Shown piece by piece: positions 1-7,441 of a stretch of 16,989 nucleotides of DNA; the stretch's first letter is position 1; every line of letters begins with the position of its first letter. Made by a program: the position numbers and the translations under genes. The notes under the pieces are model-generated. The model worked only from the letters and a program-made list of their open reading frames with translations, had not been told where the DNA came from and did not search any database. The stretch comes from Flavobacteriales bacterium UBA2426 (GTDB taxonomy: Bacteria; Bacteroidota; Bacteroidia; Flavobacteriales_F; PHOS-HE28). Location: assembly GCA_002342985.1 (NCBI GenBank), contig DDRC01000065.1, positions 1,074 to 18,062 on the forward strand, given 5' to 3'.

Positions 1-794
1 GTGGGCAGCTTGCGGATGAAGCCCACGGTGTCGCTGAGCAGGAAGGGCAGGTTGCCGAGCACCACCTTGCGCACGGTGGTGTCGAGCGTGGCGAAGAGCT
101 TGTTCTCGGCGAACACGTCGCTCTTGCTGAGCAGGTTCATGAGCGTGCTCTTGCCCACGTTGGTGTAGCCCACCAGGGCCACGCGCACCAGCTTGCCGCG
201 GTTGCCACGCTGGGTGGCCATCTGCTTGTCGATGTCCTTGAGCTGGCCCTTGAGCAGCGCGATGCGGTCGCGCACCAGGCGGCGGTCGGTCTCGATCTCC
301 TTCTCGCCGGCGCCGCCGCGCGTGCCGGTGCCGCCGCGCTGGCGCTCCAGGTGCGTCCATAATTTGGTGAGGCGCGGCAGCATGTACTCGTACTGCGCCA
401 GTTCCACCTGCTTCTTGGCGTGCGCGGTGCGCGCCCTGCGGGCGAAGATGTCCAGGATCAGGCGCGGCCGGTCGAGCACCGGCTTGCCGATCTCCTTCTC
501 CAAGTTGCGCTGCTGCGCCGGCGTGAGCTCGTCGTCGAAGATGACGCAGTCGGCGCCGTTCGCCTCCATCCAGGCCTTCACCTCGGCCAGCTTGCCGCTG
601 CCGATGTAGCTGCGGCCGTCGGGCTTGTGCATGCGCTGGGTGAAGCGCTTCAGCGTGGCGATGTCGGCGGTGGCGGCCAGGAACTCGAGCTCGTCCAGGT
701 ACTCCTTCGACTGGTCAGCGTCCTGCTCATCGGTGATCAGGCCCACCAGCACGGCCTTCTCGGCCTTGCCCTTCAGCTCCAGCGGGTCGATCAT
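1..794 (-). CDS. hflX: GTPase HflX, 3' part outside window
   Basis: HflX is a ribosome-associated GTPase that splits stalled or hibernating 70S ribosomes under stress and acts in the cytoplasm. The 264 visible residues hold the N-terminal HflX domain, a glycine-rich linker leading into GEKEIETDRR (about 154-173), and the start of the G domain: G1 GYTNVGKS at 209-216, the switch region ATLDTT near 235-240, and G3 DTVG at 255-258. Family members usually exceed 350 residues, so the rest of the G domain and the C-terminal domain lie beyond base 1. The ATG at 794-792 overlaps the TGA of the upstream cytochrome c gene as ATGA, which suggests translational coupling. I see no promoter of its own, so it is probably expressed with the two membrane/redox genes before it. 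Family identity is firm; the link to redox genes is only positional. Confidence 0.96.
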   Translation of the reverse strand, partial: MIDPLELKGKAEKAVLVGLITDEQDADQSKEYLDELEFLAATADIATLKRFTQRMHKPDGRSYIGSGKLAEVKAWMEANGADCVIFDDELTPAQQRNLEKEIGKPVLDRPRLILDIFARRARTAHAKKQVELAQYEYMLPRLTKLWTHLERQRGGTGTRGGAGEKEIETDRRLVRDRIALLKGQLKDIDKQMATQRGNRGKLVRVALVGYTNVGKSTLMNLLSKSDVFAENKLFATLDTTVRKVVLGNLPFLLSDTVGFIRKLP

Positions 795-1117
795 CGCGCC
801 TGCCCCAGCTTGCGTGTGTAGTCCACCACGGCCTCGATCTCCTTCGCGGTGAGCACGTTCTTATAGGGCATCATCTTCCCCTTGCCGTTGGTCACCTGTG
901 CGATCATCTCGGCGCGCGAGAGCGCGCTGGCCGTGAGGTCCTTGGCGCCGTTGAATCCCAAGCGGCCATCCTTGCCATGGCACAGGGTGCAGTGCAGGCG
1001 GAACAGCTGTGCGCCTTGGTCGCCGCCCGTCTCCAGTGGGGCTTCGGCCGAGGCTCCGTTGCCGCAGGCCAGCACCATGAGGGCCAGCGCGGTGAGGGTG
1101 ATGAGGCTCCTTCTCAT
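791..1117 (-). CDS. mono-heme cytochrome c lipoprotein
   Basis: A small c-type cytochrome of 108 residues, expected to carry electrons while anchored by lipid in the cell envelope. An N-terminal hydrophobic stretch ends in the lipobox VLAC (residues 15-18), so Cys18 is the likely lipidated residue. The single heme site is CTLCH at 43-47, followed by the Gly-rich KDGRLGFNGAKDL segment typical of class I cytochromes. A methionine pair in GKMMPY (82-83) supplies the probable sixth heme ligand. The chosen start, ATG at 1117, overlaps the stop of the upstream membrane gene as ATGA; an ATG two codons earlier (1123) is an equally valid start. A much longer open frame continues upstream, but there it is antisense or out of frame to real genes. 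The redox partner is not shown by sequence; the adjacent four-helix protein is the natural candidate. Confidence 0.9.
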   Translation of the reverse strand: MRRSLITLTALALMVLACGNGASAEAPLETGGDQGAQLFRLHCTLCHGKDGRLGFNGAKDLTASALSRAEMIAQVTNGKGKMMPYKNVLTAKEIEAVVDYTRKLGQAR

Positions 1118-1554
1118 AGCCATCCCAGTCCGTGCCCCACGTCCCGGATGGGCCAGGGGACCGCCCAGAGCATGAGTATCAGCGCGATGCCGTAGAAGAT
1201 GGCGATGCGGCGCTGCTTCAGGGGCTCCTCCGTTGCCCGCTTGGCCAGGGACCGGCCCAAGGTGACCAGCACGATGGCGATCACCATGGTGCCGATGTGC
1301 TCGAATTTCCAGAACCGGAGCTGCGCGCCCTCCATGCGGGAGATGGCCTGGAAGTTCTGCATGTAGAGGATGGCGCCCAGCACGAGCTGTACATGGCAGA
1401 GCACCACGGCGATGATCGCGGCCATGCGCTCCCAGGTGAGGATGGGCCGCCGGAGCAGCAGCCCGCGCAGGCTCACCAGGAAGGCCACGAGGACGAAGAG
1501 CAGCACGCCGTAGCGCAGCAGGCTGTGCGCGAAGGAGAGGAAGCCGGAGTTCAT
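1114..1554 (-). CDS. four-helix membrane protein, Bacteroidota 'cytochrome b-like'
   Basis: A 146-residue integral membrane protein with four predicted helices (about 12-35, 44-65, 84-101 and 116-133). It matches from memory a Bacteroidota family often labelled 'cytochrome B': an N-terminal His in a helix (H10), an HxQLxxGxILY segment (H54), the segment LRFWKFEHIGTM with H86, then TLGRSLAKR and a closing RRIAIFYGIALIL...PWP stretch. Histidines in helices 1, 2 and 3 could bind heme b, but this is inferred from spacing, not shown. Its stop codon overlaps the start of the cytochrome c lipoprotein, which fits a small membrane redox pair. A TACCTTCGC box lies 21 bases before the ATG, so this gene probably starts a transcript that also covers the cytochrome c gene and hflX. 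Function in the cell is unknown. Confidence 0.8.
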   Translation of the reverse strand: MNSGFLSFAHSLLRYGVLLFVLVAFLVSLRGLLLRRPILTWERMAAIIAVVLCHVQLVLGAILYMQNFQAISRMEGAQLRFWKFEHIGTMVIAIVLVTLGRSLAKRATEEPLKQRRIAIFYGIALILMLWAVPWPIRDVGHGLGWL

Positions 1555-1575
1555 GGTGCGGGATTCGGAGCGGCG

Positions 1576-1583
1576 CGAAGGTA
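1576..1583 (-). promoter_or_regulatory. -7-like box TACCTTCG before the cytochrome b-like gene
   Basis: On the minus strand the bases read TACCTTCGC, one change from the Bacteroidota -7 consensus TAnnTTTG, 21 bases before the ATG at 1554. No clear TTG -33 element is visible at 17-23 bases further upstream. The same TAnnTTCGC string recurs before several other genes here. Confidence 0.5.
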
Positions 1584-1599
1584 GGGCGGGGCAGCGCGG

Positions 1600-3015
1600 T
1601 CAGGGCTGCCAGACGGCCACGCTGAGGGCCAGGAAGGCCATGCCGGCGCCCACCAGCAGCAGCATGAGCCGCCCGATCCATCGCAGCCAGGCGCCGAAGG
1701 GGATGCCCGCGATCTGCAGGATGCCCATGGTGACGCCGCTGGTGGGGATGACGAAGTTGCAGAGTCCGTCGCCGAGCTGGTAGGCGAGCACGGCCGTCTG
1801 CCGCGGGATGTGGAGCAGGTCCGCCAGCGGCGTCATCACCGGCATGGTGAGTGCCGCCTGGCCACTGCCGCTGGGCACGAAGAAGTTGATGGCGAACTGC
1901 ACCGCGAACATGAGCTGCGCGCTCACCGATGCCGGCAGTCCGCTGATGGCGCCGCTGAGCGCATGGAGCACCGTGTCCACCACCTGGCCCTCCTGCATCA
2001 CCAGCAGCACGCTGCGGCTCAGCCCGATGAGCAGCGCGGCGGCGACCATGTCGCGTGCACCGCCCACGAAGGCCTTGGCCGCGGCATCCGCACCGATGCC
2101 GCCGATCATGGCCGCGGCTACGCCCATGCCGATGAAGAGACCGGCGATTTCCTCGATGTACCATCCGTAGCGGTTCACGCCCACGATGAGCGCCATGATG
2201 GTGAGGGCGAAGAGCGCCAGCACCGCGATGCGGCGGCCGGTGAGCGGCTTCTCTTCCAGTGCGCCATGCTCAGTGGCCCGTCCTGACACGCCGTGCAGGA
2301 TGCTGCGGCGCGGATCCGCCTCAAGCCGGGCGGCATAGCGCATCACGAAGGCAATGGCGATTCCCGTAAGCACGGCCCACAGCGCCATGCGGAGCTCCCA
2401 CCCGCTGAACAACGGCAGTTCGCCAAGCCCCTGTGCGATGCCCACGGTGAAGGGATTGAACGCCGCGCCTGCGAAGCCCACGCCGGCGCCGAGGAAGGGG
2501 ATGGCCGCGCCCACCACGGCATCCCAGCCCAGGCTCCGCGCCAGCGGGATGGTGATCATGAGGAACACGAGCACCTCCTCCGCCATGCCGAAGGTGTTCC
2601 CTCCGATGCTGAAGGCGAGCATGAGGGCCGGTATAACGAATCGCTTGCGGCCGGGGTGGTCGCGGGCCCAGCGGAGCACACGGAAGAGCAGCGCATCGAT
2701 GGCGCCCGTTGCGTTCAGCACGGCGAAGGCCCCGCCGATCAGCAGCACGAAGGCCATGATCATGGCCGCTTGATGGTCCGTGAATCCCTTCACCGGCGCG
2801 GTGAAGAAGCCCCACCACGGCACGGGCGTAGCATCCACGGCGTGGTAGGTGCCCGGCACCACGGCCGTGCGCGTGCCGGCTTCGGTGACCGCTTCGCGCC
2901 TTTCGAACGACCCGGCCGGGACGATCCAGGTGCATGCCACGGCGAGCGCGAGCACCGCGGCGATGATCAGCAGCGCATCGGGCGCCCTGCGCTCCTTTGT
3001 TTCCCGGTTTGCCAT
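1600..3015 (-). CDS. YfcC/DcuC-family C4-dicarboxylate-type membrane carrier
   Basis: A 471-residue inner-membrane transporter of the YfcC group (DcuC-like superfamily), probably moving carboxylates or related small anions; the substrate cannot be read from sequence. It has about 11-12 hydrophobic helices arranged as two similar halves. Family-type motifs include the first helix ending WIVPAGSFER (30-39), SIGGNTFGMAEE (136-147), FNPFTVGIAQ (186-195), PSGSGQAALTMPVM (381-394) and QLGDGLCNFVIPTSG (413-427). A charged cytoplasmic loop lies around 225-262. The ATG at 3015 gives the N-terminus MANRETKERR, a normal short cytoplasmic lead. The longer open frame upstream runs into the divergent amidohydrolase gene and is rejected. 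Its end is 45 bases before the cytochrome b-like gene on the same strand. It is divergent from the amidohydrolase pair, which could suggest a shared link to a metabolite, but that is speculation. Confidence 0.9.
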   Translation of the reverse strand: MANRETKERRAPDALLIIAAVLALAVACTWIVPAGSFERREAVTEAGTRTAVVPGTYHAVDATPVPWWGFFTAPVKGFTDHQAAMIMAFVLLIGGAFAVLNATGAIDALLFRVLRWARDHPGRKRFVIPALMLAFSIGGNTFGMAEEVLVFLMITIPLARSLGWDAVVGAAIPFLGAGVGFAGAAFNPFTVGIAQGLGELPLFSGWELRMALWAVLTGIAIAFVMRYAARLEADPRRSILHGVSGRATEHGALEEKPLTGRRIAVLALFALTIMALIVGVNRYGWYIEEIAGLFIGMGVAAAMIGGIGADAAAKAFVGGARDMVAAALLIGLSRSVLLVMQEGQVVDTVLHALSGAISGLPASVSAQLMFAVQFAINFFVPSGSGQAALTMPVMTPLADLLHIPRQTAVLAYQLGDGLCNFVIPTSGVTMGILQIAGIPFGAWLRWIGRLMLLLVGAGMAFLALSVAVWQP

Positions 3016-3019
3016 GCGC

Positions 3020-3027
3020 CCAATGTA
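3020..3027 (-). promoter_or_regulatory. weak -7-like box TACATTGG before the YfcC-type gene
   Basis: On the minus strand TACATTG resembles TAnnTTTG with one mismatch and lies only four bases from the ATG at 3015. If used, the transcript would be leaderless or nearly so. No matching -33 element is seen. This is the weakest of the boxes listed. Confidence 0.3.
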
Positions 3028-3069
3028 GCGGCGCTGGCCCGCTCTGCGCCCGCGAAGCCGCCGCCCGGC

Positions 3070-3077
3070 TACTTTCG
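3070..3077 (+). promoter_or_regulatory. -7-like box TACTTTCG before the amidohydrolase pair
   Basis: TACTTTCGC lies ten bases before the ATG at 3088 and matches the Bacteroidota -7 element except for C in place of the last T. The distance predicts a 5' leader of only a few bases. No convincing -33 TTG is present at the expected spacing. Confidence 0.5.
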
Positions 3078-3087
3078 CCGCACCCGA

Positions 3088-6000
3088 ATGCGCGCGCTCC
3101 GATTCCTGCCCCTGTTGGCTCCACTGGCTTTGCATGGCCAGAGCATGCGTCCCCCGGCCCATGTGCGCGATGCTGCCCAGCCGGTCCATGCCTTCACCGG
3201 GGCGGTGCTGCACATCGATGCGCGCACCGTTGTTCGGGATGGCACCCTTCTCATCCAGGGCGACCGGGTGATTGCCGTCGGTGAGAAGGTGAGCGTGCCG
3301 GAAGGTGCCGTCGTACGCCGCCTCGACGGCCTGCATCTCTGGCCGGCGCTCATCGAGCCCTACAGCGACCTGGGGCTTCCGGCCAGCACGGCCGAGGAGC
3401 GGAAGGCCGAGCACCGGGCCGCCCGGCATTGGAACGCTGCCCTTCGCGCCGACGCTGATGCCCATGCGCTCTACAGGCCCGACGGGGACCGCGCGACGGC
3501 GCTCCGTGCCCAAGGGTATGCCCTGGTCGTCGCCCACCGCATGGATGGCATCGCCCGGGGCACCTCCGCGGCCATCGCACTCAACGATGAGCCACCGGTG
3601 AAGAGCGTGGTGCAGCCGCGAACGGCTGCGCACCTAAGCTTCAGCAAGGGCAGCTCGCCCGATCCCTACCCCAGCTCGCTCATGGGCAGCATCGCGTTGC
3701 TGCGCCAGGCGATACTCGACGCCCGGTGGCATGCCGCCCAGCCGGCCGGTCGGCACACGGACGCCGTGCTGGAGGCGTTGGCCGCGCAGTTGGGCACGCG
3801 TATCGTGGTGGAGGCGACGGACCGCAATGACATCCTGCGCTGGTCCGCCTTGCTCAAGGAGCAGGGCCTCACGGGCATCATCAAGGGAGCGGGCGATGAG
3901 TACGCCCGGCTGGAGGAGGTGAAGGCTGCGGCCATGCCCCTGATCATCCCCTTCGCGCAGCCCCAGGCCTACGATGTGGAGGATCCACTGGACGCGCTGG
4001 AAGTCAGCTATGCGCGGCTGAAGCATTGGGAGCTCGCCATGCGCAACCCGCAGCTGGTGGACAGCATGGGCATCCCCTTTGCGCTCACCGCACATGGCCG
4101 GAAGGACCTGAAGGACCTTTGGAAGGATCTCCGCCAGCTGGTGGCCCATGGTCTTGACAGCGCGCGCGCCATCGAGAAGCTCACCGTCGAGCCTGCGCGC
4201 CTCTATGGCTTGGAGGACCGCTATGGCGCCCTGCGGCCCGGTATGCGGGCCTCCTTCCTGATCACCTCGCACCACCTGCTGCACGAACGCAATACGATCC
4301 ACGAGAACTGGGTGGAGGGGAAGCGGTACCTGCTGGCCGATCCGGAGCAGCCCAGGCTGGCGGGCACCTACGACCTCAACCTCGGCGATGCCATCTGGCT
4401 CATGGAGGTGGGCGGTGAGCCGGCGAAGCCCGAGGTGAGCATCCGCCGGCCCGATGAGCCCGATAGCCTGAAGGTGAAGCCGCGCTTCGAGGTCAACGGG
4501 AGCGTACTCAGCCTCAGCTTCGCACCGAAGGGCAAGCCCGATGCGCTGATCCGCCTCAACGGCACCGTCCATGGCGGCGGCGGCGTATGGGCGGGCCAAG
4601 GGCAGAAGCCTGGCGGGGCCTGGTTCGCCTGGAGCGCGGTGCGTAAGGCCGATGCGATGCCCGGCAAGGGCGCCAAGCCCGATACGGCAGCGACGAAGCC
4701 GACGCCGGCCCGCGGCCCGATCAGCCGCCCCCTTGTCGGCTTCGGCTGGACGAAGGCGCCCGAGCAGCAGACCGTGCTCTTCCGCGGCGCAACGGTCTGG
4801 ACGAACACCGCGAACGGCATCCTGCGCAGGGCCGATGTGCTCATCCATCAGGGGAAGGTGATGGCGGTGGGCGAGCGGATCGATCCGCAGGCGCTCTTCC
4901 CGCCCAAGGCCAAGCCGGAGGTGGTGGAGGTGGATGCCCAGGGGAAGCACCTCACCTGCGGCATCGTCGATGAGCACTCGCACATCGCCATTGCGCGTGG
5001 CGTGAACGAGGGCTCGCACCACATCACCAGCGAGGTGCGGATCGGCGATGCGATCAATCCGGACGATGTCAACATCTACCGGAACCTTGCCGGCGGCGTC
5101 ACCACCGTGCAGCAGCTGCACGGCAGCGCCAACCCCATCGGCGGGCAGAGCGCGGTGATCAAGCTGCGTTGGGGCCATGCAGCGGACAGCCTGCTCCTGA
5201 AGGGCGCGCGGCCCCGCATCAAGTTCGCCCTGGGCGAGAACGTGAAACAGAGCAATTGGGGCGGCGGCACGCGCTTCCCCCAGACGCGCATGGGCGTTGA
5301 GCAGGCGTTCTACGATGCCTTCCACCAGGCGCGCGCCTATGAGGCGGAGCATGCCGCATGGGCGGGCCTGAGGGCCAAGGACCGGGAGGGCAGGCTCTCT
5401 CCTCGGAGGGACCTGCGGATGGAGGCGCTGGCGGAGATCCTGCGCGGGGAGCGCGACATCAGCTGCCACAGCTATGTGCAGAGCGAGATCGCCATGCTCA
5501 TGCATGTGGCGGACAGCATGCGCTTCAAGGTGAACACCTTCACGCACATCCTCGAAGGGTACAAGGTGGCCCCGGCAATGAGGCGCCATGGCGCCAGCGC
5601 CAGCACCTTCAGCGATTGGTGGGGCTACAAGCTGGAGGTGAACGATGCCATTCCGCACAATGCGGCGCTCCTGCACCGCAATGCGGTGAATACCGGCATC
5701 AACAGCGACGATGCGGAGATGAGCCGCAGGCTCAATCAGGAGGCGGCGAAGGCCGTGAAGTACGGCGGCCTCAGCGCGGAGGAGGCCTGGAGGATGGTGA
5801 CGCTGAATCCTGCGCGCATGCTCGGGCTCGAGCACCGGATCGGGTCCATCGAGCCCGGCAAGGATGCCGATCTCGTCCTCTGGAGCGGTGACCCGCTCAG
5901 CATCGATTCCCGTGCCCTGCAGACCTACGTGGACGGCATCCGGTACTACGATGAGGCGCAGGACCGCGGGCAGCGCGCGTGGGTCGCCACCGAGCGCGAC

Positions 6001-6138
6001 CGCCTCATCCGGGCCATGGTGCAGGCAAAGGCCGAGGGGGCGCCCACCCTGAAGCCCCGCCGCGAGCGGCCCCGGCTGTGGCATTGCGACGATCTCGGCG
6101 ACGAGGAATACCTGATCGAGGAGCATGAGGTGCATTGA
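3088..6138 (+). CDS. exported two-domain amidohydrolase (imidazolonepropionase-like)
   Basis: A 1016-residue secreted protein with a signal peptide (MRALRFLPLLAPLALHGQS). It consists of two amidohydrolase-like units, at about 35-415 and 563-960, with a Gly/Pro/Lys-rich linker near 500-550. The C-terminal unit has the normal metal-site residues: HSH at 630-632 after CGIVDE, H794 in CHSY, H820 in FTHILEGYK and D874/D875 in NSDDAEM. It also has the closing GSIEPGKDADLVLWSGDP signature, so it should be a metal-dependent hydrolase of amide, lactam or peptide-like bonds; the substrate is unknown. The N-terminal unit keeps the fold signatures (LIQGDRVIAVGE, RYGALRPGMRASFLI) but has EPYSDLG at 90-96 where the HxH should be. 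The ATG at 3088 is chosen because it gives the signal peptide and follows the -7 box; the frame stays open further upstream, but antisense to the transporter. It overlaps the next amidohydrolase gene by 14 bases. Confidence 0.9.
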   Translation: MRALRFLPLLAPLALHGQSMRPPAHVRDAAQPVHAFTGAVLHIDARTVVRDGTLLIQGDRVIAVGEKVSVPEGAVVRRLDGLHLWPALIEPYSDLGLPASTAEERKAEHRAARHWNAALRADADAHALYRPDGDRATALRAQGYALVVAHRMDGIARGTSAAIALNDEPPVKSVVQPRTAAHLSFSKGSSPDPYPSSLMGSIALLRQAILDARWHAAQPAGRHTDAVLEALAAQLGTRIVVEATDRNDILRWSALLKEQGLTGIIKGAGDEYARLEEVKAAAMPLIIPFAQPQAYDVEDPLDALEVSYARLKHWELAMRNPQLVDSMGIPFALTAHGRKDLKDLWKDLRQLVAHGLDSARAIEKLTVEPARLYGLEDRYGALRPGMRASFLITSHHLLHERNTIHENWVEGKRYLLADPEQPRLAGTYDLNLGDAIWLMEVGGEPAKPEVSIRRPDEPDSLKVKPRFEVNGSVLSLSFAPKGKPDALIRLNGTVHGGGGVWAGQGQKPGGAWFAWSAVRKADAMPGKGAKPDTAATKPTPARGPISRPLVGFGWTKAPEQQTVLFRGATVWTNTANGILRRADVLIHQGKVMAVGERIDPQALFPPKAKPEVVEVDAQGKHLTCGIVDEHSHIAIARGVNEGSHHITSEVRIGDAINPDDVNIYRNLAGGVTTVQQLHGSANPIGGQSAVIKLRWGHAADSLLLKGARPRIKFALGENVKQSNWGGGTRFPQTRMGVEQAFYDAFHQARAYEAEHAAWAGLRAKDREGRLSPRRDLRMEALAEILRGERDISCHSYVQSEIAMLMHVADSMRFKVNTFTHILEGYKVAPAMRRHGASASTFSDWWGYKLEVNDAIPHNAALLHRNAVNTGINSDDAEMSRRLNQEAAKAVKYGGLSAEEAWRMVTLNPARMLGLEHRIGSIEPGKDADLVLWSGDPLSIDSRALQTYVDGIRYYDEAQDRGQRAWVATERDRLIRAMVQAKAEGAPTLKPRRERPRLWHCDDLGDEEYLIEEHEVH

Positions 6139-7441
6139 TCCCCGGGTGGTGCTCGTCACCGCGCTGCTCAGCGGGGCCGTGGCCCGCGCTCAAGTGCCCA
6201 CGCCCGCCCCGGCGCAGGCGAAGAGCATCCTCATCACCGCCGGCACAGTGCATGTCGGCGACGGCCGCGCGATCGACGATGGCGCCGTGGGCTTCCGCGC
6301 CGGCCGGATCGATTACGTGGGCTTCGACTATGGCGTGAAGGCCGCCTACGATACCGTGATCGATGCCAAGGGCCAGCATGTGTATCCGGGCTTCATCCTG
6401 CCCGATTCGCCCCTTGGCCTCATCGAGATCGAGCAGGCCCGCGCCACCGTGGACAAGCAGGACGTCGGCCAGTACGAGCCCGAGCTCCGCGCGCGCTCCG
6501 CCTACAAGGCCGATTCGCGCGTGACCCCTACCGTACGCGCCAACGGCGTCCTGCTCGCGCAATGCGCACCCCGCGGGCTCGCCATCGCCGGAACGAGCAG
6601 CGTGGTGCAGCTCGATGCGTGGGACAACGATGGCGCCATCGTGAAGGCCGACGACGGCATTTGGATGACCTGGCCCGCGGCATACCAGCGCCACGGATGG
6701 TGGGCCGAGCCGGGCGAGACGGACAGCGAGAAGAAGGATGAGCGCCTGCTGCGGCTGGCGGATCTGCGCGACTTCTTCCGCCGCGCAAGGGCCTATGCCG
6801 CAATGTCCCCGCCGCCCGTGGCCGACTCGCGCATGGAGGCGATGCGCGGGCTCTTCGACGGACGCCGGACGCTCTTCGTGCGGGCCGATGCCGCGCGGGA
6901 GATTTCCGAGGCCGTTCAATTCGCCAAGGCCGAGGGCGTGAAGCGCATGGTGATCGCCGGCGGCTACGACGCCTGGAGGGTGGCCGATCTGCTGCGCGAC
7001 AACCAGGTGGATGTGATCCTGCGGCGCACGCACAGCCTGCCCCTGAGGCCGGACGATGACATCGATCTGCCCTATCGGCTTCCTGCCCTGCTGAAGGAGC
7101 GCGGCGTCCGGTTCTGCCTGGGGTACTCCGGCGATCACGAGCACGTGGGCGGCCGTAACCTGCCCTTCGTCGCCGGCACCGCGCGTGCCTACGGCCTCTC
7201 TTCCGAGGATGCGCTCCGTGCCATCACGCTCGATGCCGCCGCCATCCTCGGCATCGACCAGCGCTGCGGCAGCCTTGCTGTGGGCAAGGATGCCACGGTC
7301 ATCGTCTCCGCGGGCGATGCGCTGGACATGCGCGGCAACGATGTGCGCTGGGCTTTCATCGAGGGCCGCCGCATCGTGCTCGACGACCATCAGAAGCAGC
7401 TGTACCGCCAGTACCTCGAAAAGCTTCAGCGGGGTCAGTAA
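6125..7441 (+). CDS. exported amidohydrolase-like protein lacking the HxH site
   Basis: A 438-residue protein with a signal peptide (cleavage probably after VARA near residue 22). Fold signatures of the imidazolonepropionase-like amidohydrolases are clear: ILITAGTVHVGDG near the start, and GSLAVGKDATVIVSAGDALDM near the end. At the position of the metal-binding HxH, however, the protein reads PGFILPDSPLGL (88-99), and the usual late Asp site is replaced by YSGDHEHVGGRNLPF. Segments such as LGLIEIEQARATVD, GVLLAQCAPRG and GTSSVVQLDAW match, from memory, a Bacteroidota family encoded beside the 1000-residue two-domain amidohydrolases, so this looks like a stable partner rather than a decaying gene. 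The start lies 14 bases inside the upstream gene, implying coupled translation. Likely periplasmic or surface-associated, perhaps in complex with its neighbour; whether it is catalytic is open. Confidence 0.87.
   Translation: MRCIDPRVVLVTALLSGAVARAQVPTPAPAQAKSILITAGTVHVGDGRAIDDGAVGFRAGRIDYVGFDYGVKAAYDTVIDAKGQHVYPGFILPDSPLGLIEIEQARATVDKQDVGQYEPELRARSAYKADSRVTPTVRANGVLLAQCAPRGLAIAGTSSVVQLDAWDNDGAIVKADDGIWMTWPAAYQRHGWWAEPGETDSEKKDERLLRLADLRDFFRRARAYAAMSPPPVADSRMEAMRGLFDGRRTLFVRADAAREISEAVQFAKAEGVKRMVIAGGYDAWRVADLLRDNQVDVILRRTHSLPLRPDDDIDLPYRLPALLKERGVRFCLGYSGDHEHVGGRNLPFVAGTARAYGLSSEDALRAITLDAAAILGIDQRCGSLAVGKDATVIVSAGDALDMRGNDVRWAFIEGRRIVLDDHQKQLYRQYLEKLQRGQ

Noticed and set aside
2293..3087. 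N-terminal extension of the large amidohydrolase by 265 codons
   Set aside because: This part is antisense to the YfcC-type transporter and has shadow-type composition; the ATG at 3088 gives a signal peptide and follows a -7 box.
3016..3633. N-terminal extension of the YfcC-type transporter
   Set aside because: It runs antisense through the amidohydrolase signal peptide and start; the family-like protein begins at the ATG at 3015.
3634..6159. 841-codon open frame on the minus strand opposite the amidohydrolase gene
   Set aside because: It is the shadow of a real GC-rich gene: the translation is rich in His, Arg, Leu and Ala without domain signatures, while the plus strand shows a signal peptide and metal-site motifs.
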